Assembly (NCBI GenBank): GCA_963772225.1 | Contig: CAVYWD010000011.1 | Span: 620,001-684,000 of the forward strand | Length of the DNA stretch: 64,000 nt | Direction of reading: 5' to 3' | DNA from: CAVYWD01 sp963772225 | Lineage (GTDB): Bacteria; Myxococcota; Myxococcia; Myxococcales; UBA5297 | Part shown: piece by piece, positions 57,198-64,000 of the stretch | Position numbering within the stretch: position 1 is the first letter of the stretch | Layout of the letters: each line of letters opens with the position of its first letter | The notes under the pieces: generated by a model | The model's input: the letters and a program-made list of their open reading frames with translations, nothing else | What the model was told of the DNA's origin: nothing | Databases searched by the model: none | Translations under genes and position numbers: made by a program

Positions 57198-57494
57198 TCA
57201 GCCGCGGTCGGGAGGCTTCGCAGGAGCTGCTTCGTTCGGGCGCGCGGTCACCTCGGCCTCCTCCTCCACCCCTCGGCGCCCGTGCGGGAAGTGGCGAATC
57301 TGGTCGGGCAGGATGTCCTCGGCGTTCGCCGGGTCGGGCTCGAGCGGCTGCGGCGGGCGACCCGCGAGGTCGCCGCCGTCCGGGTCGGCGCCGTTGCCCG
57401 CGTCGCCGTACTCGGCCTCGTCCATGCTCGCGTCGGCTCCGGTCAGCTCGCCGGTCCGCTCGTCCAGCGTCCGCCGCCGCCTGATTCTGGACAT
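57198..57494 (-). CDS. Small acidic, probably disordered protein
   Basis: A 98-residue protein, rich in Asp, Glu, Gly, Pro and Arg, without hydrophobic core: RTLDERTGELTGADASMDEAEYG, then a Pro-rich segment and RHFPHGRRGVEEEAEV. It starts at ATG 57494 with AGGAGGAG seven bases upstream, strong support that it is translated. Function unknown. It is upstream of the hotdog gene on the same strand. Confidence 0.55.
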   Translation of the reverse strand: MSRIRRRRTLDERTGELTGADASMDEAEYGDAGNGADPDGGDLAGRPPQPLEPDPANAEDILPDQIRHFPHGRRGVEEEAEVTARPNEAAPAKPPDRG

Positions 57495-57781
57495 GGCACT
57501 CCTCCTTCCGCCGTCGCAGGGCTAGAGGTCTTGAGGGCGCGAACGCGATGCATTCGAGTCAAGTTTTCCACCGAGCCGGGTTCCCGCAGAATCATCGACC
57601 ATCAACTATCGACCCGAGGCGGCGCCGCACTCTCTCCAACATGCCTGGTCGGTCGGAGGCGCAGCCTCGCTGAACCTATTTCTCCGACACGCCACCCGCG
57701 CGCGATCTTCCCAACGGGGCCAAAAAGGCGCGGGCCGCACCGCCCGCCTGCGCCTCGGCGCCCGGGCCGCCTTCCGATAGG

Positions 57782-59104
57782 ATGATTGGAATCATGGGCC
57801 ACTTGAACCATCTCAAGCGCGAGTACCGCGCCCTCGCACACAGGCTCCAGGCGGGCACCACCGCGCTCGTCCCGCCGTCCTCCGAGGAGGGCTGGCAGGG
57901 CTTTCGCGAGATCCTGGAGATCCTCTACTCACCCGACGACGCCGCCCTAGCGGCGCGCCTGCCCACCGTCCCGACCAGCCTACGCGCCATCGCCGCGCGC
58001 CTCGGCCTTCCCGAGGCACAGCTCGCGCCGCGGCTCACGGCCATGGCCGAGCGAGGGCTCGTCCTCGACCTCGTGAACCCGCGGACGGGGAGGACGAAGT
58101 ACCTGCTCGCGCCGCCCGTCGTCGGCTTCTTCGAGTTCTCGATGATGCGCGCCCACGACGGCGTGCCGAAGCGCCGCATGGCCGAGGCGATGGAGGCCTA
58201 CACCCGCGGCGACGAGGCATTCGCCCGCGAGGTCTTCGGCCACCCAACCGTCATCGGCCGGGCGCTCGTCCGCGAGACGGCCCTCGAGGAGGAGCTGCCG
58301 GACGTCCTCGACTGGGAGCGGGCGACGAGCCTCATCGAGAACGCCGAGCGGCTCGCGGTGTCCCTCTGCTATTGCCGCCACTCGGCCGAGCACCTGGGCC
58401 GCGCGTGCGACGCGCCGAGGGAGACCTGCCTGTCGCTGAACGGCGGCGCCGACTTCGTCGCCCGGCACAAGTTCGGGCGCGCCATCGAGCGGAGCGAGGC
58501 CCTGGAAATCCTCCACCGCTCCCGCCAGGGCGGCCTCATGCAGATCGCCGACAACGTCCAGTCGCGCCCGAGCTACATCTGCAACTGCTGTGGCTGCTGC
58601 TGCGAGCAGCTCCAGTCCATCAACCACCACGGCTTGAGGGGCGTCGTCCCCAGCGGCTTCGTCGCCAGCCCCCAGGAGGACCGCTGCGTCGGCTGCTCGC
58701 GCTGCGCCCGCGCCTGCCCCATCGGCGCCATCTCGCTGCTCCCCTCGCGCGCAGCGGCCGAGCGCAAGAGCGAGCTCGCGCCCTCGGTCGACCCCGATCG
58801 CTGCATCGGCTGCGGCCTGTGCGCCGACGCCTGCCACAAGAGCGCGATGCGCATGGAGCGGCGCCCGGTTCAGCCGCACATCCCCGCTGACCTCCTCGAG
58901 AAGGCGCTGCGGATGTCCATCGAGCGAGGCCGGCTCGCGGACCTCGTCTTCGACCAGGCGGGCAGCCGCGGCGCCGCGTTCCTCAATCGACTCCTGGGCG
59001 CGCTCACCCGGCTGCCGCCGGCGAAGCAGGCCCTCGCCGACGAGCAGCTGCGCTCCCGGTTCGTGCGCTTTGTGCTCCGGCGCGTCAAGGACCCGACCGC
59101 GTAG
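57782..59104 (+). CDS. Winged-helix / 4Fe-4S dicluster protein
   Basis: A 440-residue protein. Residues ~45-115 form a winged helix-like region (LRAIAARLGLPEAQLAPRLTAMAERGLVLDL). The middle has SLCYCRHSAEHLGRACDAPRETCLSL and NCCGCCCEQLQSI, a family-specific cysteine arrangement. Two ferredoxin-type motifs follow: CVGCSRCARACP and CIGCGLCADACH (third Cys of a CxxCxxCxxxC set followed by ACP or ACH), so two [4Fe-4S] clusters. This family occurs in anaerobes and deltaproteobacteria with unassigned electron-transfer role. The start is ATG 57782 or 57794. Single gene. Confidence 0.82.
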   Translation: MIGIMGHLNHLKREYRALAHRLQAGTTALVPPSSEEGWQGFREILEILYSPDDAALAARLPTVPTSLRAIAARLGLPEAQLAPRLTAMAERGLVLDLVNPRTGRTKYLLAPPVVGFFEFSMMRAHDGVPKRRMAEAMEAYTRGDEAFAREVFGHPTVIGRALVRETALEEELPDVLDWERATSLIENAERLAVSLCYCRHSAEHLGRACDAPRETCLSLNGGADFVARHKFGRAIERSEALEILHRSRQGGLMQIADNVQSRPSYICNCCGCCCEQLQSINHHGLRGVVPSGFVASPQEDRCVGCSRCARACPIGAISLLPSRAAAERKSELAPSVDPDRCIGCGLCADACHKSAMRMERRPVQPHIPADLLEKALRMSIERGRLADLVFDQAGSRGAAFLNRLLGALTRLPPAKQALADEQLRSRFVRFVLRRVKDPTA

Positions 59105-59311
59105 CGGCCGGCTCTATGGATACGCCTCGAATGTTCGGCCGGGGAACGAGCTTGTCCCGGTGAACACCGAGCTGCATGTCGACCCCCTCTTTGGAAACTC
59201 ATTTTTCCAAGAGATGTCCGTGCCGATCTGGGGCCACGAGAAATGCGAACGAAGCGCCGATGCCCTGGAGGCGACCGACGACGAATTCAACCGGACGATC
59301 CCCGAGACCTC
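59105..59311. other. Spacer before the LysR gene
   Basis: A 207-bp stretch. A plus-strand frame (NVRPGNELVPVNTELHVDPL and on to ~59310) has plausible amino-acid composition but neither start nor family, so it may be a remnant. No gene is claimed. Confidence 0.35.
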
Positions 59312-60175
59312 CTATCCCCACAGGTCACGGACGAGATGGAGAATCGCATCCGCAGGCGTTCCGGCCTGCGCTCCTCTGGACCAGATGAGCATGAGGTCGG
59401 CGGTGATCCGCTGCTCTCGCCACAGAAGCACGGTCCCGGAGATCTCCGCCTGAACCGCTTCGTCCTCGTGCAGCAGTCCCGCGCATACGCCAGCAGTGAT
59501 GAGCTCAAGCACGGCGCCGGGATGATCGACCTCGATGACTCGCCCTCCGTTCCCCACCCGCTCGCGTGCGACCTTCCCGCAGAACGAGTCCTCGGCGCCA
59601 ACCACCCATGGAGATCGGTAGATTCGCTCCCACCCGCGGGCCTTGATTTCGTCCCGCCACGCAACGGGAGCAGCGACATAGACGCTGAGTGAGCCGAGCC
59701 GGTGTTGAGCAAGCTCGGGCGAGCTCACGGGACCGATCACGAACCCGGCGTCGCGATGGCGCCGGAGCACGTCCTCCTGAACTTCCCCGGATGACCCGTG
59801 ATGGAACTCGAGCACGATGGCGGCGTGCTCGGAGTAGGCCCGCTGAAGCAGCTCCGGAAGGCGGAGCTCTCCTGGATGGCCGGCGATGCCAATCTGGACC
59901 CGACCGGCGAGGGAACCGGCCAGGCTGCTGGCCTTGGCGGTGAGCTCGGCTCCGGCGCTCAACACGCGCTCGGCCAGCGGCAGGAGCGCTTGTCCAGCTG
60001 CAGTGAGCTCCATACCGTGCGCTGTGCGCCGAAAGAGCTCTACAGCGAGTTCGTCCTCGAGCGCCTTGATCTGTCCACTCACCGCGGGCTGGCTCAAAAA
60101 GAGCGTGCGCGTCGCACGCGTGACGCTGCCCGAGTGAGCGACCGCAACGAACGTGCGTAGCTGCTGAATCTCCAC
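59312..60175 (-). CDS. LysR-family transcriptional regulator
   Basis: A 287-residue DNA-binding regulator. The N-terminal helix-turn-helix (~1-60) reads MEIQQLRTFVAVAHSGSVTRATRTLFLSQPAVSGQIKALEDELAVELF, with the typical S-Q-P-A-V-S recognition helix. The effector domain (~90-287) starts RVQIGIAGHPGELRLPELL. It is divergent from the cupin-cupin-esterase genes, with a 473-bp intergenic space that should hold its operator, so it probably controls them. Co-inducer unknown. Confidence 0.9.
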   Translation of the reverse strand: MEIQQLRTFVAVAHSGSVTRATRTLFLSQPAVSGQIKALEDELAVELFRRTAHGMELTAAGQALLPLAERVLSAGAELTAKASSLAGSLAGRVQIGIAGHPGELRLPELLQRAYSEHAAIVLEFHHGSSGEVQEDVLRRHRDAGFVIGPVSSPELAQHRLGSLSVYVAAPVAWRDEIKARGWERIYRSPWVVGAEDSFCGKVARERVGNGGRVIEVDHPGAVLELITAGVCAGLLHEDEAVQAEISGTVLLWREQRITADLMLIWSRGAQAGTPADAILHLVRDLWG

Positions 60176-60648
60176 ACCGAAATCCTAGCATGACAACCCC
60201 AGGGAGACCGTGCGCCTCCCAAGGCCTGGCTGCGGAACCGCCGCCGTGGCAACAGCGGGAGGTATCCCTCGGCAGACAGGTGAGAGCCGGCCAAGGGCGG
60301 ATCGGCAAAACCGGCTGCGGCCGCACCTCGTGGCCCTGCTGAACGGCGGCGAAGCCGATGCCCTGCCATCCGGGCGGTGGACCAGACCCTGCCACCGCCG
60401 TCGACGACTCGAATCCACCGACTCCGTTGGCCGGTTCTCAAGCACTCGATCACTGGCCGGTGTTGCCCGTGCGCCGAGGCTATCGCCCGGGTATCGCCTC
60501 CGCCGATGTCGGGCATCGCGACTGACGATTGGCTCTTCGGACCGGGCGAGGGTACCTATTGCGTTGTCACTTTCGCTTTCATCATTTCACTCGGAGAGAT
60601 GCACGCCATGAGGCCACGCTGTCCCGCAAGTGCCAAGGCGGTTGTGTC
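60176..60648. other. Divergent intergenic region between LysR and cupin genes
   Basis: 473 bp without a supported gene. It should contain both divergent promoters and a LysR-type site, but I could not single one out with confidence. Confidence 0.5.
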
Positions 60649-60999
60649 ATGAACGACTTCAAGGTGCTTCAACCTGCGGAAGCTACCTGGAGGCCCCATC
60701 CTGAATTTGCGGGAGTCGAGATTGCTCGCCTGCTCTCTTTTCGACAGGACCGCGGGGACGCCGCCATCGCGCTGGTCCGTGTGCCGGCGAGAACGCGACC
60801 CGACAAGCACATCCATGAGGGGTCGGACGACATCCTCTACGTGCTCAAGGGGAAGGCGGCCATGTGGATTGAGGGACTCGGGGACGTTCCTTTGGTGGCT
60901 GGGACGTTTCTGAGGATCCCCCGGAAGATTTGGCATCAGCCCCACGACGTCGAGGAGGAGCTCATCATCTACGACGCATGGTGCCCCTCTCTCGACTAA
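60649..60999 (+). CDS. Cupin-domain protein 1
   Basis: A 116-residue single-domain cupin. The first motif is PDKHIHEGSDDILYVLKGKA (H-x-H and E/D ligands) and the second PRKIWHQPHDVEEE (His). These would bind one Fe2+, Mn2+ or Zn2+. Such small cupins act in dioxygenation, isomerisation or sugar binding; the sequence does not say. The ATG is at 60649 with a modest AAGGCGG before it. It is followed after 26 bp by the second cupin gene, so they are likely co-transcribed. Confidence 0.85.
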   Translation: MNDFKVLQPAEATWRPHPEFAGVEIARLLSFRQDRGDAAIALVRVPARTRPDKHIHEGSDDILYVLKGKAAMWIEGLGDVPLVAGTFLRIPRKIWHQPHDVEEELIIYDAWCPSLD

Positions 61000-61025
61000 A
61001 CGCTTCGCCAACTGGAGACACGCAC

Positions 61026-61403
61026 ATGATGATGAAACACGAGACAGACGTACCCAAGACACCGATCACGGCCGAGGGTTTCCGCGGCATGACCGCCCGC
61101 TTCGCTCTCACCAAGGACGACGGATGCCCACGCTACGCCATGCGAATCATGGAGTTCGAGCCGGGAGGCCATACTTCCCTGCATGCTCACGCCGAGGAGC
61201 ATGAGTTCTACTTCTTGGAAGGCGAGCCCTGCTGCGTCGACGGCGAAGGTAGAGAGACCCGGCTCCGAGTCGGGGACCTGGTCTACGTGGCTCCATTTGA
61301 ACGACATCAGCTCAGGAACCTCGGGAACACCATGATGCGGGTGGTCTGCACCATCCCCATCCTGTCCGGTGGCGACGGCAAAACGACCGGCCACGGCTAC
61401 TGA
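61026..61403 (+). CDS. Cupin-domain protein 2
   Basis: A 125-residue cupin. Motif 1 is PGGHTSLHAHAEEHEFYFLEGE (H-x-H, E), and motif 2 is APFERHQLRNLGNTMMRVVC (His). It starts with three ATG codons in a row (61026, 61029, 61032), with GGAG eight bases before the first. It is distinct in sequence from cupin 1. It lies between cupin 1 and the esterase gene and may form an operon with both. Confidence 0.87.
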   Translation: MMMKHETDVPKTPITAEGFRGMTARFALTKDDGCPRYAMRIMEFEPGGHTSLHAHAEEHEFYFLEGEPCCVDGEGRETRLRVGDLVYVAPFERHQLRNLGNTMMRVVCTIPILSGGDGKTTGHGY

Positions 61404-61472
61404 GGTTTCGAATGAAGAGCTTCAGGACCATCAACCAGGGACAGCGGACCGCCAATTGAAACGGAGAAGGCC

Positions 61473-62180
61473 ATGAACCTGCCAATTTCGACCGTGGCGT
61501 TGCTCGGTGCCGTCCTCCTTGCGGACTCGCCGCTGCCCAGTCCAAAGGAAGGTGACGATTTCCTGGCCCGCACCTTCGCCGAGCGCGCTCCCATAGACGC
61601 TTCGCACCTGCACCGAAAATGGCTAGACCTCCCTTACGCCGCCGCCTCAGCCGCGCAGAAACTTGACATCTACCTACCGGAGCGTGGCCCGGGTCCCTTC
61701 CCGGTCGTCATGGCCATCCACGGTGGCTCCTTCCTGATGGGCGACAAACGAGACTTCCAGATCGTCCCCATGCTCAAGGCCGTGGACCACGGTTATGCCG
61801 TCGTCTCCATGAATTATCGCCTCACGGGCGAAGCGAAATTCCCCGCCCAGACCGAGGACGTCAAGGCCGCTCTCCAGTGGATCCGCGCCGAGGCGAGGAC
61901 CTACAATCTGGACCCAGGAAGGATCGCATTGTGGGGCGATTCCGCCGGTGGCTACCTTTCCGCCTTCATCGGCGCAAGGGATCCCGGAGAAAACGGCATC
62001 CGCGCCGTGGTCGACTGGTACGGCCCCATCTCCTTTGCCGCCATGACTGGCATCAAGCGCATGGAAGGGGTAGGTGTCCGACTATTTGGTAAGTCCGCAG
62101 AGGAAGCGCCCGAACTCTACGCCCAATCCAATCCGGAGACCCACCTATCCCCCAAGGCCCCACCCATCCCAGCCCTTTAA
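61473..62180 (+). pseudogene. Esterase/alpha-beta hydrolase, 5' part, cut by an IS element
   Basis: A hormone-sensitive-lipase-type carboxylesterase. An N-terminal hydrophobic stretch (MNLPISTVALLGAVLL) may be a signal. The oxyanion motif is VMAIHGGSFLMGDK and the nucleophile lies in ALWGDSAGGYLSAF. The chain is ended by a TAA (62178-62180) inside the left end of the element inserted at 62170. The rest of the gene is intact at 63698-63905. It likely folds poorly on its own. Confidence 0.88.
62159..62169. repeat. 11-bp target-site duplication, left copy
   Basis: CCCACCCATCC sits immediately before the left inverted repeat. The identical sequence is found at 63698-63708, directly after the right inverted repeat. 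Confidence 0.9.
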
Positions 62181-63697
62181 AGGTCGTAAGTAGTTGGTGT
62201 TGCTGCGGGATTTCGACTCTATTGTGCGGGTCCTGAGAATCTGCCATGGATCTGGCCTCTCCTGGGCGCGTCCAAACCGGGGCGCCCGTCGAAAGGCCAA
62301 CGCATGATTCTTGGCAAGGTGTTCGCTCCGTTCATTGAACAGAGCCCGATTAGCGTGATGGCGCGTGGGACACTCGAGCATGCGCTGCGCTCCGAAGATG
62401 TTGATGCCGTGTTTGGCGCGAGCGCTGAAACGCAATACACGCGGACGCTGCTGTTCTCCACAGTCGTCGACTTGATGAGCCTCGTGGTTCACCGCATCCG
62501 GCCGTCGCTTCACGCCGCCTATCAAGCCAATCGGCGCCGAATTGAGGTCTCGGTACAGTCGCTGTACAACAAGGTCGACGGAATCGAGCCGGGGGTCGGT
62601 GCGGCATTGGTCAAGCACGTCGCCGGTCGCACTGTTCCGTTGATCGAAAGCATGAAGGCATCGCTTCCGGAACTCCTTCCAGGGTATCGAGCTCGGATCC
62701 TCGACGGGAATCACCTGGCGGCCACGGAGCATCGGATTTCCGAGCTGCGCAAGACCGCAGCGGGCCCGCTGCCAGGGTTTGCATTGGTCGTGCTGGATCC
62801 GCGCCTCCTGCAAGTAACCGATGTGATCCCTTGCGAGGATGGCCACGCCCAGGAGCGCTCGCTCACTGAAGCGGTGTTGGCGAAGGTCGCGCCGAGGGAC
62901 GTGTGGATCGCTGACCGCAACTTCTGCACCTGCGCCCTGCTCTTCGGCATCGCCCGTCGAGAGGGGCTCTTCATCGTCAGGCACCACCGCATCAATGTGC
63001 CGTGGAAACCGATCGGCCGTCTTCGTCGCTGCGGCACCATCGACGGCGCCGAGGTTTGGGAACAGGAGGTGAAGCTGAGGGATGACACCGGGAACTCGCT
63101 CCTCGCCCGCCGTATTACCCTGAAGCTTCAGAAGGCGACGCGTGATGGCGACCGGGAACTTCACATCCTGACGAATCTCCCACCAGATACTCTCGGCACA
63201 ACCGTCGGCGCTGTCTACCGAAAGCGGTGGGGCATCGAGTTGGCATTTCAGGAGCTGGAGGCAACCCTGGAAGGCGAGCTCAATACGTTGGGCTATCCGA
63301 AGGCAGCGCTCTTCGCGTTCTGTGTGGCCTTGGTCGCCTACAACGTTCTCTCGGTCATCAAGGCCGCCTTGCGCGCCGAGCACGGAGCCGAAAAGATCCA
63401 AGAAGAGGTATCGGCCTATTACCTGGCCGACGAAATCGCCGGCACCCGGCGAGGCATGGAGATCGCGATCCCGCCCAAAGCGTGGCGAGTATTCCAGGCA
63501 GCCCCAACCAGCGAGGTCGCCAAGGTGCTTGTCGACCTCGCTGGAGAAGTTGACTTGCTGAAGTTCCGTCGACATCCACGTGGTCCAAAGAAGCCGCGGC
63601 AACCGAGAACCTTCAACCGAAGACACCCTCATGTTTCCACTGCTCGCTTGCTAGCACTGCGGAAAACAAAGAGAAAGAACGCACCTTGAAAGGGCTG
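62170..63697 (+). mobile_element. IS4-type insertion sequence, complete
   Basis: A 1528-bp element with terminal inverted repeats: left CAGCCCTTTAAAGGT (62170-62184), right end (read inward on the minus strand) CAGCCCTTTCAAGGT (63697-63683), one mismatch in 15. It carries one transposase gene and is flanked by an 11-bp target-site duplication, the size expected of IS4. Both ends and the target copies are perfect, so the insertion is recent. Confidence 0.9.
62304..63689 (+). CDS. IS4-family DDE transposase
   Basis: A 461-residue transposase. The catalytic triad fits: RILDGNHLAATEHR (first Asp), IADRNFCT (second Asp) and YRKRWGIELAFQELE (third, Glu, within the Y-R-W-x-I-E ... F signature of IS4). 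The ATG is at 62304. Its TGA (63687-63689) is in the right inverted repeat, a common compact layout. Intact, so transposition is possible. Confidence 0.92.
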   Translation: MILGKVFAPFIEQSPISVMARGTLEHALRSEDVDAVFGASAETQYTRTLLFSTVVDLMSLVVHRIRPSLHAAYQANRRRIEVSVQSLYNKVDGIEPGVGAALVKHVAGRTVPLIESMKASLPELLPGYRARILDGNHLAATEHRISELRKTAAGPLPGFALVVLDPRLLQVTDVIPCEDGHAQERSLTEAVLAKVAPRDVWIADRNFCTCALLFGIARREGLFIVRHHRINVPWKPIGRLRRCGTIDGAEVWEQEVKLRDDTGNSLLARRITLKLQKATRDGDRELHILTNLPPDTLGTTVGAVYRKRWGIELAFQELEATLEGELNTLGYPKAALFAFCVALVAYNVLSVIKAALRAEHGAEKIQEEVSAYYLADEIAGTRRGMEIAIPPKAWRVFQAAPTSEVAKVLVDLAGEVDLLKFRRHPRGPKKPRQPRTFNRRHPHVSTARLLALRKTKRKNAP

Positions 63698-63708
63698 CCC
63701 ACCCATCC
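63698..63708. repeat. 11-bp target-site duplication, right copy
   Basis: Identical to 62159-62169; removing the element plus one copy rejoins the esterase frame. Confidence 0.9.
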
Positions 63709-63905
63709 TCATCCAGCACGGGGACCGGGACAGACTGATCCCCTACAGCCAATCCGTGGAATTCGCCCGGAGCTACCGCAATGTTGCAGGAAATTCCAAG
63801 GTGACGCTGGAGATTCTCCCTGGTGCCGACCACCTCGACGAGAGATTCACCACTGCGTCGAACGTGGAGCGGGTCATCCGCTTCTTGGACAAGTACTTGA
63901 AGTAG
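63709..63905 (+). pseudogene. Esterase/alpha-beta hydrolase, 3' part
   Basis: Continues the esterase frame as LIQHGDRDRLIPYSQSVEF, with catalytic Asp in HGDRD, then VTLEILPGADHLDERF with catalytic His, and ends RFLDKYLK at TAG 63903-63905. Joined to the 5' part through one target copy (reading PKAPPILIQHG) it gives a complete Ser-Asp-His triad. It has no start of its own. Confidence 0.88.
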
Positions 63906-64000
63906 TTGGTTACGCGGCAAAGACGTTCGCTGGAGCAGACCGGGCGCGCGGGGAGTGATACCGCTCAGTAGCCCGGCTGCCCCGAGCATCCGGCGCAGGT

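Overview
The window is about 68-70 % GC by eye, with long antisense open frames opposite most real genes, as expected for a GC-rich Myxococcota (Deltaproteobacteria-like) chromosome. The best taxonomic clue is a C-terminal tail on the secreted protein at 17851-19689 (Ser/Gly/Cys stretch, hydrophobic segment, poly-Arg end) that matches the MYXO-CTERM sorting signal. Asp/Gly/Ser-rich lipoprotein linkers, a DUF4388 protein and a DUF6178 protein fit the same group.

Layout. 1-5030: end of pgk and gap, two small unknown genes, a BNR-type propeller protein, a START-domain protein and a lytic transglycosylase. 5077-13963: FadL-like porin, GH2 lipoprotein enzyme flanked by inverted copies of the porin gene's 5' end, a GMC oxidoreductase with its small partner, a TerB/J-domain protein and a Na+/H+ antiporter. 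14097-15943: a PII-ammonium transporter operon behind a good sigma-54 promoter. 16290-23000: AAA ATPase, MYXO-CTERM glycoside-hydrolase-like protein, double-hotdog thioesterase and two secreted Cys-containing proteins. 23000-24010 is a graveyard of gene remnants. 24063-32700: metallophosphoesterase, second GMC oxidoreductase, MmgE/PrpD protein, glycosyltransferase/O-antigen ligase pair and a methyltransferase. 32690-44774 is one long minus-strand housekeeping run: tilS-ftsH-folP-glmM-hydrolase-pdxJ-nnr-tsaE-DUF6178. 45157-50633: engB, copA, a propeller protein and a DUF4388 protein. 50603-56682 is an accessory island built into the 3' end of mutL: three copies of the mutL tail separate an unknown secreted protein, a PLD-type protein, a 23-codon ORF, a 42-bp degenerate repeat array and an SDR remnant. 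56713-63905: hotdog ammonia-lyase-like protein, an Fe-S protein, and a LysR/cupin/cupin/esterase locus whose esterase is split by an IS4-type element with a perfect 11-bp target duplication.

A recurring oddity is that four loci (tilS, an alpha/beta hydrolase, the unknown secreted gene near 51.5 kb, and the methyltransferase/DUF6178 junction) each become intact if one extra base is removed. Because tilS is normally essential, sequence error is the simplest explanation for at least that one.

I found no tRNA, rRNA or CRISPR array. The strongest 'look again' items are the mutL-tail island, the candidate orphan RNA at 44.85-45.12 kb, the 42-bp array with the nearby 23-codon ORF, and the exact IS insertion.
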